Shown piece by piece: positions 42,870 to 52,681 of a stretch of DNA of 64,000 nt. How positions within the stretch are numbered: position 1 is the first letter of the stretch; each line of letters starts with the position of its first letter. Below the pieces are notes generated by a model that was not told the DNA's origin, did no database searches, and was given only the letters and a program-made list of their open reading frames with translations. This DNA is from Paenibacillus rigui (lineage in GTDB: Bacteria; Bacillota; Bacilli; Paenibacillales; NBRC-103111). A program made the position numbers and the translations under genes. The stretch lies in assembly GCF_002234615.1 (NCBI RefSeq), contig NZ_NMQW01000023.1, forward strand, positions 1-64,000. Direction: 5' to 3'.

Positions 42870-44282
42870 ATGGCATTTATTGCATGTATTATTTTTCTTA
42901 TTACCTTAACCTTCGTCATCTGGCAGCCGCGGGGGCTGAGTATTGGCTGGTCCGCTTCAGGCGGAGCGGTACTGGCGCTCCTGTTCGGAATCGTCAGCTT
43001 TGCGGATGTCGGTACTGTGACAGGCATTGTATGGAATGCTACCTTGACGTTCGTGGCGATTATCCTGATCTCGCTTGTACTTGATGAGATCGGCTTTTTT
43101 GAGTGGGCAGCCTTACATATGGCTCGTCGGGCGCAGGGGAACGGAAAGCTGATGTTCGTGTACATTATTCTTTTGGGTGCGGCGGTATCGGCTTTGTTTG
43201 CTAACGACGGTGCGGCGCTTATTATTACGCCTATCGTGCTCGCTATGGTTCGCGCGTTGAAATTTAATGACAAAACCGTGCTTCCGTTCATCATGGCGAG
43301 CGGATTTATAGCGGATACCGCGTCCTTGCCTTTTACGATCAGCAATTTGGTCAATATCGTTTCTGCGGACTATTTCGGCGTCGGTTTTGTGGAGTATGCC
43401 AGCCGGATGCTCGTTCCCACCTTTTTCTCGGTGGCTGCCAGCTTGGCTGTGCTGTATGTGTACTTCCGTAAAGGCATTCCGGCGTCCTACCCGCTCGCGC
43501 AATTGAGAAATCCGGGCGATGCGATTAAGGACAAGGTGCTTTTTGCATGGTCCTGGGTCATTCTGGGCGTATTGATGATCGCTTACTTCGTGAGCGAGTT
43601 TCTGGACATTCCGGTTTCGTTGATCGCGGGAATCGCGGCCATCGCTTTCCTGCTTGCGGCCAGGAAGAGTCCGGTCATAGATACGAAAAAGCTGGTAAAA
43701 GAGGCCCCGTGGACGATCGTGATCTTTTCCATCGGGATGTATGTTGTTGTTTACGGCTTGCGGAATGCAGGGTTGACCGATATTTTAGGCCGGCTGATTC
43801 AAGCGGTAGCCGATCATGGTCTCCTTGCGGCATCGGTAGGTATGGGGTTTATAGCGGCGATCCTGTCCTCTGTCATGAATAACTTGCCGACGGTATTAAT
43901 TGATGCCTTAGCGATAAAGGGCACCCAAACGGAAGGGGTTATTCGTGAGGCCTTGGTGTATGCGAATGTGATCGGTTCGGACCTGGGTCCCAAAATTACG
44001 CCGATCGGCTCCCTCGCGACGCTGCTTTGGCTTCATGTATTGGCCAAGAAGGGTGTCCGGATCGGCTGGGGGGCTTATTTCAAAGTCGGGATCATTTTAA
44101 CCGTGCCCACCCTGCTGATCACGCTCATCGGTCTTTCGTTATGGCTGTACTTGATTCAAGCATCCCGTGTGAATGTATGGTTATTTATTGTCGCATTTGT
44201 GGCCGTCGTGACGATTGTTCTTCTGGCAGTGAAGGGGCTTCGCGGTAGCAAGCAGGCTAAAAGAAGGCATCAAGGGGCATAA
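42870..44282 (+). CDS. arsB: Arsenite efflux pump ArsB
   Basis: 470 residues, 12 or more hydrophobic segments. ArsB signatures: [63 protein letters not shown], and [24 protein letters not shown]. It extends about 40 residues past the usual ~429-residue end, with an extra hydrophobic segment ([19 protein letters not shown]). Follows arsR by 18 nt. Exports arsenite using the proton potential (established for the family). Confidence 0.94.
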   Translation: MAFIACIIFLITLTFVIWQPRGLSIGWSASGGAVLALLFGIVSFADVGTVTGIVWNATLTFVAIILISLVLDEIGFFEWAALHMARRAQGNGKLMFVYIILLGAAVSALFANDGAALIITPIVLAMVRALKFNDKTVLPFIMASGFIADTASLPFTISNLVNIVSADYFGVGFVEYASRMLVPTFFSVAASLAVLYVYFRKGIPASYPLAQLRNPGDAIKDKVLFAWSWVILGVLMIAYFVSEFLDIPVSLIAGIAAIAFLLAARKSPVIDTKKLVKEAPWTIVIFSIGMYVVVYGLRNAGLTDILGRLIQAVADHGLLAASVGMGFIAAILSSVMNNLPTVLIDALAIKGTQTEGVIREALVYANVIGSDLGPKITPIGSLATLLWLHVLAKKGVRIGWGAYFKVGIILTVPTLLITLIGLSLWLYLIQASRVNVWLFIVAFVAVVTIVLLAVKGLRGSKQAKRRHQGA

Positions 44283-44325
44283 GAGCAAGATCTACAAAAA
44301 AAGATGAAGAGGAGTAATACGTGAC

Positions 44326-44757
44326 ATGACTATGGAGAACAAACCTTTTGTTTACTTTCTATGCACAGGCAACTCCTGTAGAAGTCAGATCGCCGATGGA
44401 TTTCTGAATGCGCTGGGCGGTCATTTATATGAAGTGAAAAGCGCCGGCCTGGAAGCGCATGGCTTGAACCCAAGAGCGGTTCAGGCGATGCAAGAAGCGG
44501 GTGTGGATATTAGCAAGCATACCTCCAATGTAATTGACCCTGAGCTGTTGAATCGTGCGGATTATGTCATCACACTGTGCGGGCATGCGGACGAGCATTG
44601 TCCGGTCATATCGAACCAACAGGTTGTGAAATGGCACTGGGGCTTTGAAGACCCTGCGAAAGCTGTGGGAACGGAAGAAGAAATTATGGCTAAGTTCCGT
44701 GAAGTACGGGATGAGATCAGGAAGCGGATCGAGCAATTCCTTGCGGAAGGGAAGTAG
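44326..44757 (+). CDS. arsC: Arsenate reductase ArsC, thioredoxin-coupled (LMW-PTPase fold)
   Basis: 143 residues with the P-loop CTGNSCRS (Cys13) and the redox pair Cys85/Cys92 in [12 protein letters not shown]. This is the Staphylococcus/Bacillus class of arsenate reductase that needs thioredoxin. GAGGAGTAATACGTGAC precedes the ATG. Reduces arsenate to arsenite, which ArsB then exports. Confidence 0.95.
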   Translation: MTMENKPFVYFLCTGNSCRSQIADGFLNALGGHLYEVKSAGLEAHGLNPRAVQAMQEAGVDISKHTSNVIDPELLNRADYVITLCGHADEHCPVISNQQVVKWHWGFEDPAKAVGTEEEIMAKFREVRDEIRKRIEQFLAEGK

Positions 44758-44794
44758 GACGGTTGGGTTGACATAGAAAGGAGGAACTGAGGCT

Positions 44795-45226
44795 ATGGAG
44801 AAAAATTACCAAAGTTTGCTGGAGGATAAAATCTATTTCGGCGGCGCGGCTGATGTGGAAGCGATGATTAAGAATGAAGGGGTAGAGGTCATCGTTGATT
44901 TGCGCGGCGAAGCGGTCGAGAGTGCCTATCCTTCGGCTCAAGTGGAATGGATTCAGGTGCCGCTTGGCGATGCTGCGGAAACTCCGCAAGCCCCCTTGTT
45001 TCAACAAGCGATCGAGCATGTGGTGGAAGCTTATAGAAACGGGAAAAAGGTCGGCTTTCACTGTGCCGGCGGTGGCGGAAGAACGGGTGCTGTAGCGGTC
45101 GGGACGTTAATTGCGTTAGGCAAGTGTCAAACGATGGATGAGGCGGAGGCTATGGCCAAAAGCATTCGCTCCAAGGTGAATATTAAGCCCCTGCAGCGTG
45201 AGGCGTTGAAGGAGCTATATAAATAG
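44795..45226 (+). CDS. Dual-specificity/tyrosine phosphatase-like protein in the ars operon
   Basis: 143 residues with the Cys-based phosphatase signature HCAGGGGRTG (H89, C90, R96) and an upstream general-acid candidate Asp in VPLGDAAETP. The N-terminus KIYFGGAADVEAMIKNEGVE resembles atypical dual-specificity phosphatases. GAAAGGAGGAACTGAGGCT precedes the ATG, 37 nt after arsC. It may contribute another oxyanion-handling activity or be a bystander phosphatase; substrate not known. Confidence 0.8.
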   Translation: MEKNYQSLLEDKIYFGGAADVEAMIKNEGVEVIVDLRGEAVESAYPSAQVEWIQVPLGDAAETPQAPLFQQAIEHVVEAYRNGKKVGFHCAGGGGRTGAVAVGTLIALGKCQTMDEAEAMAKSIRSKVNIKPLQREALKELYK

Positions 45227-45298
45227 CTTTGCGTGGTTGCTATGCAGTTTGCTTCATGTACAATGAGGGTAAGGATGTTGTAAAAAGGAGTGAGCGCG

Positions 45299-46066
45299 AT
45301 GATCATCCGCGAAACGGAACGGGATTTTGTGTTGGTCCAGCAGCATGATCATGCCCGGGTGTCCGGTGACGTGGCCGCCCGTATGGCGGCGTCTTATTTT
45401 GTGGACACAGGCTATGTGGACGATGTTCTGCTGGCGGTATATGAGCATGACCGCAGCTGGATTCGTTTGGATGAAACGCCGATATGGAATGACGGGGAGG
45501 GGCTTCCTTTTTCGTTCATGGATTATCCGCTCTTACCCAAGCTCGCGATGTATAAGCAAGGTATTGATGAAGTCGAGCTTCGGAATCCGTATGCGGCCTT
45601 ATTATGCAGCATGCATTATGCGTCCTTTCGGATTTTTGAAACAAGCGACCGACCCGAATGCGTCGAATTTCATGACCATGAGGTCGAGAGGCAGGCGCGA
45701 ATCAAGAGTGAGCGGAGCTCACTGGATGCCGAAGCGCTGCAAAGTCATATTCAGCTGCTGCAGCTATGCGATGATATTTCGTTGTATGTTTGTTTGAACC
45801 GGCCTGGCGCAGCGAAAGAACAAGAGCATCCCTGGTACCGGGACGGCTTTAGGAGCTATGACCGGATTACGGGGGACCCGGGGCGGCGTCTCGTTGCCCA
45901 TTGGGTGAGTGAGCAGGAAATTCAGATTACCCCGTCGCTGTTCCAGGCTTCCTTTGATGTATCCCTGAAGCTGAAGCGGGTTCCAAAAAGCCTGGTGGCA
46001 GAGGCTGGGATCGGCGATGCGTACAAGAGGACCGGGTGGGAAGAGCAGAAGATCACCTTTAGGTAA
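45299..46066 (+). CDS. DUF3891 family protein
   Basis: About 255 residues. Conserved-looking QHDHARVSGDVAARM, YEHDRSWIRLDE and a middle segment ALLCSMHYASF with His and Asp residues that could bind metal (an HD-like arrangement is possible). AAAAGGAG lies 8 nt before ATG 45299. DUF3891 has no established function as far as I know. Possibly expressed from the ars operon or alone. Confidence 0.8.
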   Translation: MIIRETERDFVLVQQHDHARVSGDVAARMAASYFVDTGYVDDVLLAVYEHDRSWIRLDETPIWNDGEGLPFSFMDYPLLPKLAMYKQGIDEVELRNPYAALLCSMHYASFRIFETSDRPECVEFHDHEVERQARIKSERSSLDAEALQSHIQLLQLCDDISLYVCLNRPGAAKEQEHPWYRDGFRSYDRITGDPGRRLVAHWVSEQEIQITPSLFQASFDVSLKLKRVPKSLVAEAGIGDAYKRTGWEEQKITFR

Positions 46067-46087
46067 CGCCGGCTTGATAAAATGAGA

Positions 46088-46127
46088 AACCCACCTTTTT
46101 AGGCGAGCAGCCTTAAGGTGGGTTTTT
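46088..46127. terminator. Bidirectional terminator
   Basis: AACCCACCTT and AAGGTGGGTT (10-bp stem) with TTTTT after the right arm; read backwards it also ends in an A/T-rich run, serving the convergent gene. Confidence 0.85.
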
Positions 46128-46150
46128 GTCATGATACGAGGAAGAGGAGG

Positions 46151-46618
46151 TCAGCCCGGCAGCTTCACAACCACTTTGCGTACCTGTAACGCTGAGGGCG
46201 TGGCACAGCAAGGCTGGTGCAGCTCCCCAGGGAAAAATAGGGCGAACGTGCCCGGCTTCAGCAATAAACGGAGTGCCCCTTCTACCGGCTTGTAGAAAAA
46301 GTGGTCCTCCATAGGGCGCGCAACGGAAACTGCCTCCTGCTTCCCGTCATCCCTCGCATACCCTATCTCTTCTTCGCCTGCAATGCAGTAATGAATGTCC
46401 AGATGCCGTTCATGCCTTTCGAAAAGGACATCATGCTCCGGCTCGAGGGCTGCCGTCTTGATCACGAGAAGCGCATCCTCACTCCACAGAGGGAGCGGAT
46501 AGCTTCCGTCAACCCACTGCTCCAAAGGGGTTTCATGTATCCATGTGAGCACTGCCTCCAATTTCGGGGAGAGTCCGATGCGGTCTCTGTCCCAATCGTT
46601 GAAATCCGCATAGATCAT
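46151..46618 (-). CDS. YhcH/YjgK/YiaL family protein
   Basis: 155 residues. Cupin-like family found with sialic-acid and sugar-acid metabolism. Seen: ERHERHLDIHYCIAGEE with Glu/His metal ligands, FFYKPVEGALRLLLKPGTFALFFPGELHQPCC with His near the end. Start at ATG 46618 with GAGGAAAGAGGG upstream; the longer frame runs into the next gene. Substrate unknown; anomerase-type activity proposed for relatives. Confidence 0.85.
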   Translation of the reverse strand: MIYADFNDWDRDRIGLSPKLEAVLTWIHETPLEQWVDGSYPLPLWSEDALLVIKTAALEPEHDVLFERHERHLDIHYCIAGEEEIGYARDDGKQEAVSVARPMEDHFFYKPVEGALRLLLKPGTFALFFPGELHQPCCATPSALQVRKVVVKLPG

Positions 46619-46695
46619 GCAGTTATCCCTCTTTCCTCTAAAATGCCGCCGCCGCTGCTTCCCGTTTCGCCGAAGCTTGCCGCCAATGGATGGCG

Positions 46696-47469
46696 CTACC
46701 GGACAAGCAGCAGCAGTCCGCCTGCGATCGGGGTGACAACCATTGCGGTCCGCAGCAGTACGCGCGGTGCCCGTTTGGTGAACTTGGCTCCGATGTAGGA
46801 GCCGGTCATCGTTCCTGTGACGACCTGCAGCAGCAGCGTCCAGTCCAGGAAGCCGGCCTGCAGGAAGCCGGCGGAGCCGCACAAGGCAATCGGCAGGATG
46901 ACGACCATCGTCGTCCCTACCGACTGGCGAAGCGGGAGTCTGAACAGAATCAGCAGCGCCAGCTGGATGAAGGGTGTAGACCCGATGCCGAACATCCCGG
47001 ATAGACCGCCGGTAACGATGCCGGTCATGCTTGATTTGGACCAGAAGCCGGGGCGGTCTGTGACGGAGCGTTCCTCAAAGGCTGATTCGCTGCGCCCTGC
47101 AAAGCTTAGGCGCGTGCGCAGCCAGATAAGAAATCCGGAGAGCAGCAGCATGCCGCTCGTCATCCAGACTAGATGGCTCCCGTCGATCCAACGAGCGACA
47201 TACGTGCCGCCGTAAGCTCCAAGGGCGCCGAATATTCCGATGCTCAGCCCTGTCTTGAGCAGGGCGTTGCCTTCCTTGAAATGACTGATGGAGCCGGATA
47301 GCGTGGTGAAGATCATGGCCGCAATGGAGGTGCCGAGGGCGGTATGGATGGGAATGTGGAACACGGCAACCAGCAGGCCGATAATAAAGCCGGACCCGCC
47401 GGTTCCCGCAAATCCAAGAATCATGCCCATGAAGAACATTGTGAATAGGATCGCCATGGAAGAATACAC
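46696..47469 (-). CDS. TauE/SafE family sulfite-exporter-like membrane protein
   Basis: 257 residues, 7-8 hydrophobic segments in two similar halves. First half LGFAGTGGSGFIIGLLVAVFHIPIHTALGTSIAAM; second half GGLSGMFGIGSTPFIQLALLILFRLP. These internal repeats define TauE/SafE proteins, thought to export sulfur-containing organic anions. GTG start at 47469; ribosome site weak. It lies downstream of the nitrilase gene in the same direction. Confidence 0.88.
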   Translation of the reverse strand: MYSSMAILFTMFFMGMILGFAGTGGSGFIIGLLVAVFHIPIHTALGTSIAAMIFTTLSGSISHFKEGNALLKTGLSIGIFGALGAYGGTYVARWIDGSHLVWMTSGMLLLSGFLIWLRTRLSFAGRSESAFEERSVTDRPGFWSKSSMTGIVTGGLSGMFGIGSTPFIQLALLILFRLPLRQSVGTTMVVILPIALCGSAGFLQAGFLDWTLLLQVVTGTMTGSYIGAKFTKRAPRVLLRTAMVVTPIAGGLLLLVR

Positions 47470-47531
47470 TCATTTCTGTCTAGTGAATCCGTTTCGATGC
47501 GTATTCACGGATTCAACGGATTCACCGGGTT

Positions 47532-48422
47532 TTAGGCGTATTGCCGGTAAAAATCAGGGCGCATATCGCTGCGGTTACGGTTGTGCCCGTTTTCACGAAC
47601 GAAACGCAGGTAGTCCAGATCCAAGTCTCCTACAACGACGCTCTCTACGTTAGGCTCGCCTTGGGCAATGATCCCGTTGGGCGTTCCGATCATCGGCTGG
47701 ATCGGCGAGTAGATGCCGCTTTGGCCGGTAAACGCGAAACCGTATGGCACGTTCGGCGGGAACGGGATGGAGCCGATCAAATGGCTGTTCAGCACGAACA
47801 CCTGGTTCTCGCTGGCTCTGGCCTGAGCGAACATGATATTGCGCGAGCGTCCCCATTCGTCCAGGCAAGCGGTCGGGGCCAGGATGATCTCGGCACCCAG
47901 CTTCGTTAAAATACGGGCGACCTCTGGAAAGGAGCCGTCGTAGCATATCGAGATGCCGTACGTCACTCCTTCGTATTCAAACACGTCCAGCTTATCGCCC
48001 GGGGTCGTCATGGATTTGTTGTACACCATCTCATAGGAAGGGTGGATTTTGCTCTGTGAGAATATTCGGCCGTCCGGCGTAAACACGAAAGCAGTGTTAT
48101 AAAATTTATCGTCCGCTTTATGGTGAGTGAAGTGGGAGCCTGCGGCGAGCACGATGTGGTATTCGGCAGACAGCTTGAGGCACAGCTGTTGAATCGATTC
48201 GGTGTATTCCTTGGCGAACTGCTCGAAAATTGGATAGTGGGCCTCCAGATTCGGTGCGTCCAGCTTGCGCAGCGTTAGCAGCTCCGCGGTAAAAAACTCC
48301 GGCAGCAGCAGCAGCTTGGCGCCTTGATTGGCGGCGGATTCGACGTGCCAGCGTACGTGCTCCTCAAATTCCTTGAACGAGGTTAACATTTTCAAACGAT
48401 ATTGGCTGCTTGCTACTCTCAT
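47532..48422 (-). CDS. Carbon-nitrogen hydrolase (nitrilase superfamily)
   Basis: 296 residues with the complete catalytic triad: Glu42 (LLLPEFF), Lys125 (SKIHPSYE) and Cys160 (SICYDGSFPE). Hydrolyses non-peptide C-N bonds such as amides or N-carbamoyl groups. GAGGAGCTTTTACAC precedes ATG 48422, inside the 3' end of the ABC ATPase gene (59-bp overlap), so it is transcribed with the transporter and probably acts on the imported nitrogen compound. Confidence 0.9.
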   Translation of the reverse strand: MRVASSQYRLKMLTSFKEFEEHVRWHVESAANQGAKLLLLPEFFTAELLTLRKLDAPNLEAHYPIFEQFAKEYTESIQQLCLKLSAEYHIVLAAGSHFTHHKADDKFYNTAFVFTPDGRIFSQSKIHPSYEMVYNKSMTTPGDKLDVFEYEGVTYGISICYDGSFPEVARILTKLGAEIILAPTACLDEWGRSRNIMFAQARASENQVFVLNSHLIGSIPFPPNVPYGFAFTGQSGIYSPIQPMIGTPNGIIAQGEPNVESVVVGDLDLDYLRFVRENGHNRNRSDMRPDFYRQYA

Positions 48423-49203
48423 GTGTAAAAGCTCCTCTCAGTTCGCTCGTAGGGTCCAGGTTTTTCAAAAACTGCATCATGCGGGGGTTCGGGTTCCCGA
48501 ACAGCTCCTCGGGCTTCCCGTCGCCGGTGATCGCGCCGTTCTCCATGAACAGCACGCGATCGGACACGTTGCGGGCAAAATTCATTTCGTGGGTGACGAC
48601 AATCATCGTCATGCCTTCGGCGGCCAGCTTCACCATGATTTCCAATACTTCATGGACGAGCTCGGGATCCAGCGCCGAGGTCGGCTCATCGAACAAGATG
48701 ACCTTGGGCTCCATCGCAAGTGCCCTTGCGATGGCAACCCGCTGCTGCTGGCCTCCGGAGAGGTTGGCGGGGTATTCGTTGATTTTGTCGGCGAGGCCGA
48801 CTTTGCCGAGCAGCTCTTTGGCCTTTTGGATGGCGGCGTCCCGCGGCATTTTTTTGACAATGCAAGGACCTTCAATAATATTTTGCAGCACGGTTTTATT
48901 GGGCCAAAGGTGGAATTGCTGAAATACCATGCAAACCTGCGTCCGCAGCCACGTCAGCTTCATCTGGGAGAAGAAGTTCAGCTTGCCCCGGGCGTTCGTC
49001 GCATATTTCACAGGCTGGCCGTCCACATGGATATCGCCTTCGGAAGGCACCTCCAGCATATTGATGCAGCGAAGCAGCGTGCTCTTGCCGGCTCCGCTCG
49101 GGCCGATAATGGATACGACCTGCCCCTCCTCAATGTGGAGGTTAATATCGCGCAGCACCGATTTATCTTTAAAGGTTTTGTTCAGCTTGTGAATTCGGAT
49201 CAT
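48364..49203 (-). CDS. Polar amino-acid type ABC transporter ATP-binding protein
   Basis: 279 residues: Walker A GPSGAGKST (34-42), Q-loop VFQQFHLWPNKTVLQNI, signature LSGGQQQR, Walker B VILFDEPTSALDPE, H-loop VTHEMNFARNVSDR. HisP/GlnQ group. AGGAGGG 7 nt before ATG 49203. The C-terminus is about 25 residues longer than usual and runs into the nitrilase gene. Pairs with the permease and binding protein encoded upstream. Confidence 0.92.
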   Translation of the reverse strand: MIRIHKLNKTFKDKSVLRDINLHIEEGQVVSIIGPSGAGKSTLLRCINMLEVPSEGDIHVDGQPVKYATNARGKLNFFSQMKLTWLRTQVCMVFQQFHLWPNKTVLQNIIEGPCIVKKMPRDAAIQKAKELLGKVGLADKINEYPANLSGGQQQRVAIARALAMEPKVILFDEPTSALDPELVHEVLEIMVKLAAEGMTMIVVTHEMNFARNVSDRVLFMENGAITGDGKPEELFGNPNPRMMQFLKNLDPTSELRGAFTHESSKQPISFENVNLVQGI

Positions 49204-49217
49204 CGTGAAGCCCTCCT

Positions 49218-49868
49218 CTACTTTTTGTTCATTCGCAGCTTTTTCTCGATGAACGTTTGCAGCAGCATGATCAGGCTGGTCATGGTCAAGTAAACCGCAC
49301 CGGCCACGCCGAGTGTCTCGGCTACGCTGTACGTGCTGTTGTAGGCCCGCTGCGCTGCCAGCATCAGATCCGGCACCGTAATGATGGACACTTGAGCAGA
49401 CTCCTTCAGCATGATCACGCAATTGTTAATGTAAGGAGGGGTGATCAGCCGAACGGATTGGGGAATCGTGATGCGTACCATTTTTTGAATCGGATTCATG
49501 CCGACGGATTCCGCCGCCTCCAGCTGCCCTTTGTCTACCGACATCAGCCCGGCCCGGATAATCTCGGACTTGAAGGAGGCGGAGTTGAGCGACATGGCCA
49601 CAAGGCCTGCAACAAAGGCGGTTAGCTTGATGTCGAAAGGTGTAGCGTAGTAAATCCAGAATAAGGTCAGCATCAGCGGTACGCCGCGGAACACCCATAC
49701 GTAAATGAACGAAATGCCGTTCAGAAGGCGGAAGCTGGATAAGCGCATTAATGCGACGAAGTAGCCTAGAAGGGTGGCGCAAATAATGGCGGAAATGGAG
49801 ATGCGAAACGTAGTCAGGGCTCCCTGTAAATAAAGCTGCCAGTAATTCGATACGATGTCCCAGTTCAT
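49218..49868 (-). CDS. Polar amino-acid type ABC transporter permease
   Basis: 216 residues, about five transmembrane helices, with the family pattern YLQGALTTFRISISAIICATLLGY, VWVFRGVPLMLTLFWIYY and the ATPase-docking EAA loop EAAESVGMNPIQKMVRITIPQ. The start is set at ATG 49868 (a TTG at 49874 is two codons upstream). Follows the binding-protein gene by 24 nt. Confidence 0.92.
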   Translation of the reverse strand: MNWDIVSNYWQLYLQGALTTFRISISAIICATLLGYFVALMRLSSFRLLNGISFIYVWVFRGVPLMLTLFWIYYATPFDIKLTAFVAGLVAMSLNSASFKSEIIRAGLMSVDKGQLEAAESVGMNPIQKMVRITIPQSVRLITPPYINNCVIMLKESAQVSIITVPDLMLAAQRAYNSTYSVAETLGVAGAVYLTMTSLIMLLQTFIEKKLRMNKK

Positions 49869-49892
49869 ATGCAATCACTCATTTCAAGCTTA

Positions 49893-50750
49893 TTATTTTG
49901 CAGGAGTTCCGATCCATTTGGCGATAAGCTTATCCAGTGAACCGTCTTTTTTCTTCTCTGCAATGACGCTGTTGATGATCGATTTCAGCTCATCCTCGTT
50001 TTTGCGAATGCCGACACCGATATCTTTGATGGCATATTGCTCGCCAACGATTTTGAGCGGAATTTCGCTTTTATCGTTCTTTATATAGTCCATCGCGGCT
50101 ATGTTGCCTGCGGTATAAACCTCGATCCGTCCGGCCTTCAAATCCGTCAACGCTTCAGCGTGGCCCGGATACTCTTTCAGCTCCTTGTAGCCGCCCAATT
50201 CCTTGATGATGCTGTGCGTGCCGGAGCCTCCGATCACACCGGCTACCAGACCTTGCAGATGCTGGACGTCCTTCACGGTGGTGTTATCTTTTTTGACGAC
50301 AGCCACGGCGCCATCGGACAAATATTTGTCGGAGAAATCGATCGCTTTTTTCCTGTCGTCCGTCATGGTGAGGCCGGACATCACCAGATCGAATTTCCCT
50401 GCATTCATGCCCGGGATCAAGCCTGCCAGGTTCCCGGGTACAAATTCCGCTTTCACACCCAGCTTATCGGCGATCGCGTTCCCGATTTCGATATCGAGCC
50501 CGGCGATTTGCCCTTGTTCATTCATGAAGGTGATGGGGCGGAAATTTCCGCTGGTAGCTATGATGAGCTTACCGCGTTTTTTGATTTGCTCGACGGTGCT
50601 CTCTTTGGCGCTTCCGCTGCTTCCCGAGCTGGCTGTTGCTGCTGCGGGCTCGGCCGGTTTGGCTGCCGTACCTGCTGTCGTTCCTCCTCCGCATGCCGCT
50701 GTAACGAAGCCCAAAGCGGCAACCATCAAAATCATACTGAATTTTCTCAT
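49893..50750 (-). CDS. Amino-acid type ABC transporter substrate-binding lipoprotein
   Basis: About 285 residues. Lipobox FVTAAC followed by an Ala/Ser-rich linker. Family-3 solute-binding domain: KLIIATSGNFRPITFMNEQGQIAGLDIEIGNAIAD, LIPGMNAGKFDLVMSGLTMTDDRKKAIDFSDKY. GGGAGTGTTGGAG precedes ATG 50750. First gene of an operon continuing through permease, ATPase and nitrilase. Ligand uncertain; the linked PucR regulator and nitrilase hint at a nitrogen-rich compound such as a ureide or pyrimidine catabolite. Confidence 0.88.
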   Translation of the reverse strand: MRKFSMILMVAALGFVTAACGGGTTAGTAAKPAEPAAATASSGSSGSAKESTVEQIKKRGKLIIATSGNFRPITFMNEQGQIAGLDIEIGNAIADKLGVKAEFVPGNLAGLIPGMNAGKFDLVMSGLTMTDDRKKAIDFSDKYLSDGAVAVVKKDNTTVKDVQHLQGLVAGVIGGSGTHSIIKELGGYKELKEYPGHAEALTDLKAGRIEVYTAGNIAAMDYIKNDKSEIPLKIVGEQYAIKDIGVGIRKNEDELKSIINSVIAEKKKDGSLDKLIAKWIGTPAK

Positions 50751-51020
50751 CTCCAACACTCCCTTTGTGTAATTTGTTTGGTATCTATATGTCACATTAT
50801 ATATCATGAATTAAAAAGAAAGCATTGTGAAGTATTCACAAAAAAGATGCTGCTCCTTGGCGTCAATTCACAGTGTCTACCTGAAAAAAAGCTGTGTAAC
50901 CCGGATTTTACTGCTATTTTGCTCGTGTTTTTTTGTGATCATCATACAATAAACGCTTCTATCAATTGAATATTAATGTTATATTATATGACATATAAAG
51001 GGTGGGGGAAGGTGCTGTGC

Positions 51021-52628
51021 ATGGAAGGGATTACCATACGGGAATTGCTGTATCGCAAGCCGAATCTGTTCGACAAACAGCCTATCATTGCCGGGTCGTC
51101 CGGACTGGATCGCATGATTACAAACATTAATGTGATGGAAGTGCCCGATGTATACAATTGGGTTCGCAAGGGGGACCTGCTGCTTACGACGGCTTACTCC
51201 ATCAAGGATAATCCGCTGGCCCAGGAGGAACTGATTCCCAAGCTTAGCGAGGCGGGGATCTCTGCTATCGGGATTAAGACGAAGCGCTATCTGGAGAAGG
51301 TGCCCGAGAGCATGATTCGAATGGCCGATGCCTACGCTTTTCCGATTTTGGAGCTCGCATTTGAGGTGGGGTATTCTCAAACCATCTCCGAGGTCATTGA
51401 GGAAATTATCGACCGGAAGGCCAGAGGCTTGATGGAGCTGCACCGCTGCATTCAACTGCTGACCGATTCTTTGGTGCTGGGCGAGCATTGGTCAACGCTA
51501 GTCGAAACGATCGCGCGGTGCATGAACATGCAGGCGGCGCTCATCACAAGCCGGCGGGAGGCGTATTCGACGGATTCTTCGTATCAGCCCGTCTGGCCTG
51601 ACATACGGGAGCCGCTAGCCTCTTCCGCGGATGCGATCCCTGCTCTGGAAGGCAGCAGTCTTGGCTTCGTATGGCCTGGGGATGCGACCAAAAGGTTCAT
51701 CCCCATTCAGAGAAATAACGAGGTGCTGGCGTACCTGATTTGCTGGGATAGGGCTAACGAAGGGGGGACCGCGACGTTTTCACTGGCTATCCAGCATGCC
51801 GTGAGCCTGCTGACCTTGCAGCTGTCAAAGCAGCAGGCGCTGAACCATGCGGAGGATAACCAGAAGGAAACATTTCTGAAGATGTGGCTGTTAGGCGAGC
51901 TGCAGGATCAGCAGGCCGTTCATTTGCATGCTGCGGTCGCCGGCATCCAGCTTCAAGCGCAGTACCGCGTAGGGGTTACCTCGAGGGTGGGGGCACAAGG
52001 GGCGGCTAAAGCATTCGACAAGCTGAAGCTGCAGTTCATAACCGAAGGGATTTTATCGGTTGCTCTTGGGGAGGAGTGGGTGCTTCTGATCCCTGTCACC
52101 GGGGAGGAGGACGACCGTCAAGTCGAAGGGGTGAAGAAGCGGCTGGCCGGTCTCAGAAAGCTGCTGAAGCCGTACAGCCTGTGCATGGGCATCAGTGAAT
52201 CGCAGTCTATCGAGCATATTCACCAGGGATACCAGCAGGCCTGCACCTCCCTGGAGCTGGGGGCTATTGTCCAACCGGAGGAGACAATCTGGTTCTACGG
52301 ACAGCTTGGCATGTATCCGCTCGTGAATCTGCTGGCAGGAGAAGACAGTGCCAAACGCAGGCTGCTGAATCAGCTGAAGCCGCTTGAGGATCACGATGAC
52401 AAACACCAGTCAAGGCTCATTGAGACATTGATCGCCTATTTGAAGCACGATGCGAATATTAAAGAAACGGCCCAGACGCTCTTCTGCCACTATAACTCGG
52501 TTGTGTACCGGCTTGAACGGATTTCATCGCTGCTGAAAGCGGACTTGAAGGACCCCGAGGTGAAGTTCCAGCTGCAGCTGGCGCTGAAGGTATACCGTAT
52601 CGCGCAAAAAAAAGAAGCCTCGACTTAG
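51021..52628 (+). CDS. PucR-family transcriptional regulator
   Basis: About 535 residues: an N-terminal PucR-like ligand domain (GITIRELLYRKPNLFDKQPI, NINVMEVPDVYNWVRKGDLL) and a C-terminal PucR HTH (LIETLIAYLKHDANIKETAQ followed by LFCHYNSVVYRLERISSLL). ATG 51021 is preferred: GGGGGAAGG lies about 8 nt upstream. Divergent from the ABC-nitrilase operon with a 270-nt promoter region, so it probably regulates it. PucR-type proteins control purine or other nitrogen-compound catabolism. Confidence 0.9.
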   Translation: MEGITIRELLYRKPNLFDKQPIIAGSSGLDRMITNINVMEVPDVYNWVRKGDLLLTTAYSIKDNPLAQEELIPKLSEAGISAIGIKTKRYLEKVPESMIRMADAYAFPILELAFEVGYSQTISEVIEEIIDRKARGLMELHRCIQLLTDSLVLGEHWSTLVETIARCMNMQAALITSRREAYSTDSSYQPVWPDIREPLASSADAIPALEGSSLGFVWPGDATKRFIPIQRNNEVLAYLICWDRANEGGTATFSLAIQHAVSLLTLQLSKQQALNHAEDNQKETFLKMWLLGELQDQQAVHLHAAVAGIQLQAQYRVGVTSRVGAQGAAKAFDKLKLQFITEGILSVALGEEWVLLIPVTGEEDDRQVEGVKKRLAGLRKLLKPYSLCMGISESQSIEHIHQGYQQACTSLELGAIVQPEETIWFYGQLGMYPLVNLLAGEDSAKRRLLNQLKPLEDHDDKHQSRLIETLIAYLKHDANIKETAQTLFCHYNSVVYRLERISSLLKADLKDPEVKFQLQLALKVYRIAQKKEAST

Positions 52629-52640
52629 GAAGTCAAGGCT
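52606..52640 (-). terminator. Intrinsic terminator of the FAH-family gene, inside the pucR 3' end
   Basis: On the minus strand AGCCTTGACTT and AAGTCGAGGCT form the stem, followed by CTTTTTTTT. It overlaps the last codons of the plus-strand PucR gene. Confidence 0.8.
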
Positions 52641-52681
52641 CGGATGGAATAAAAAAGCTCCGCTGCCGTTGGCTGCATCGG

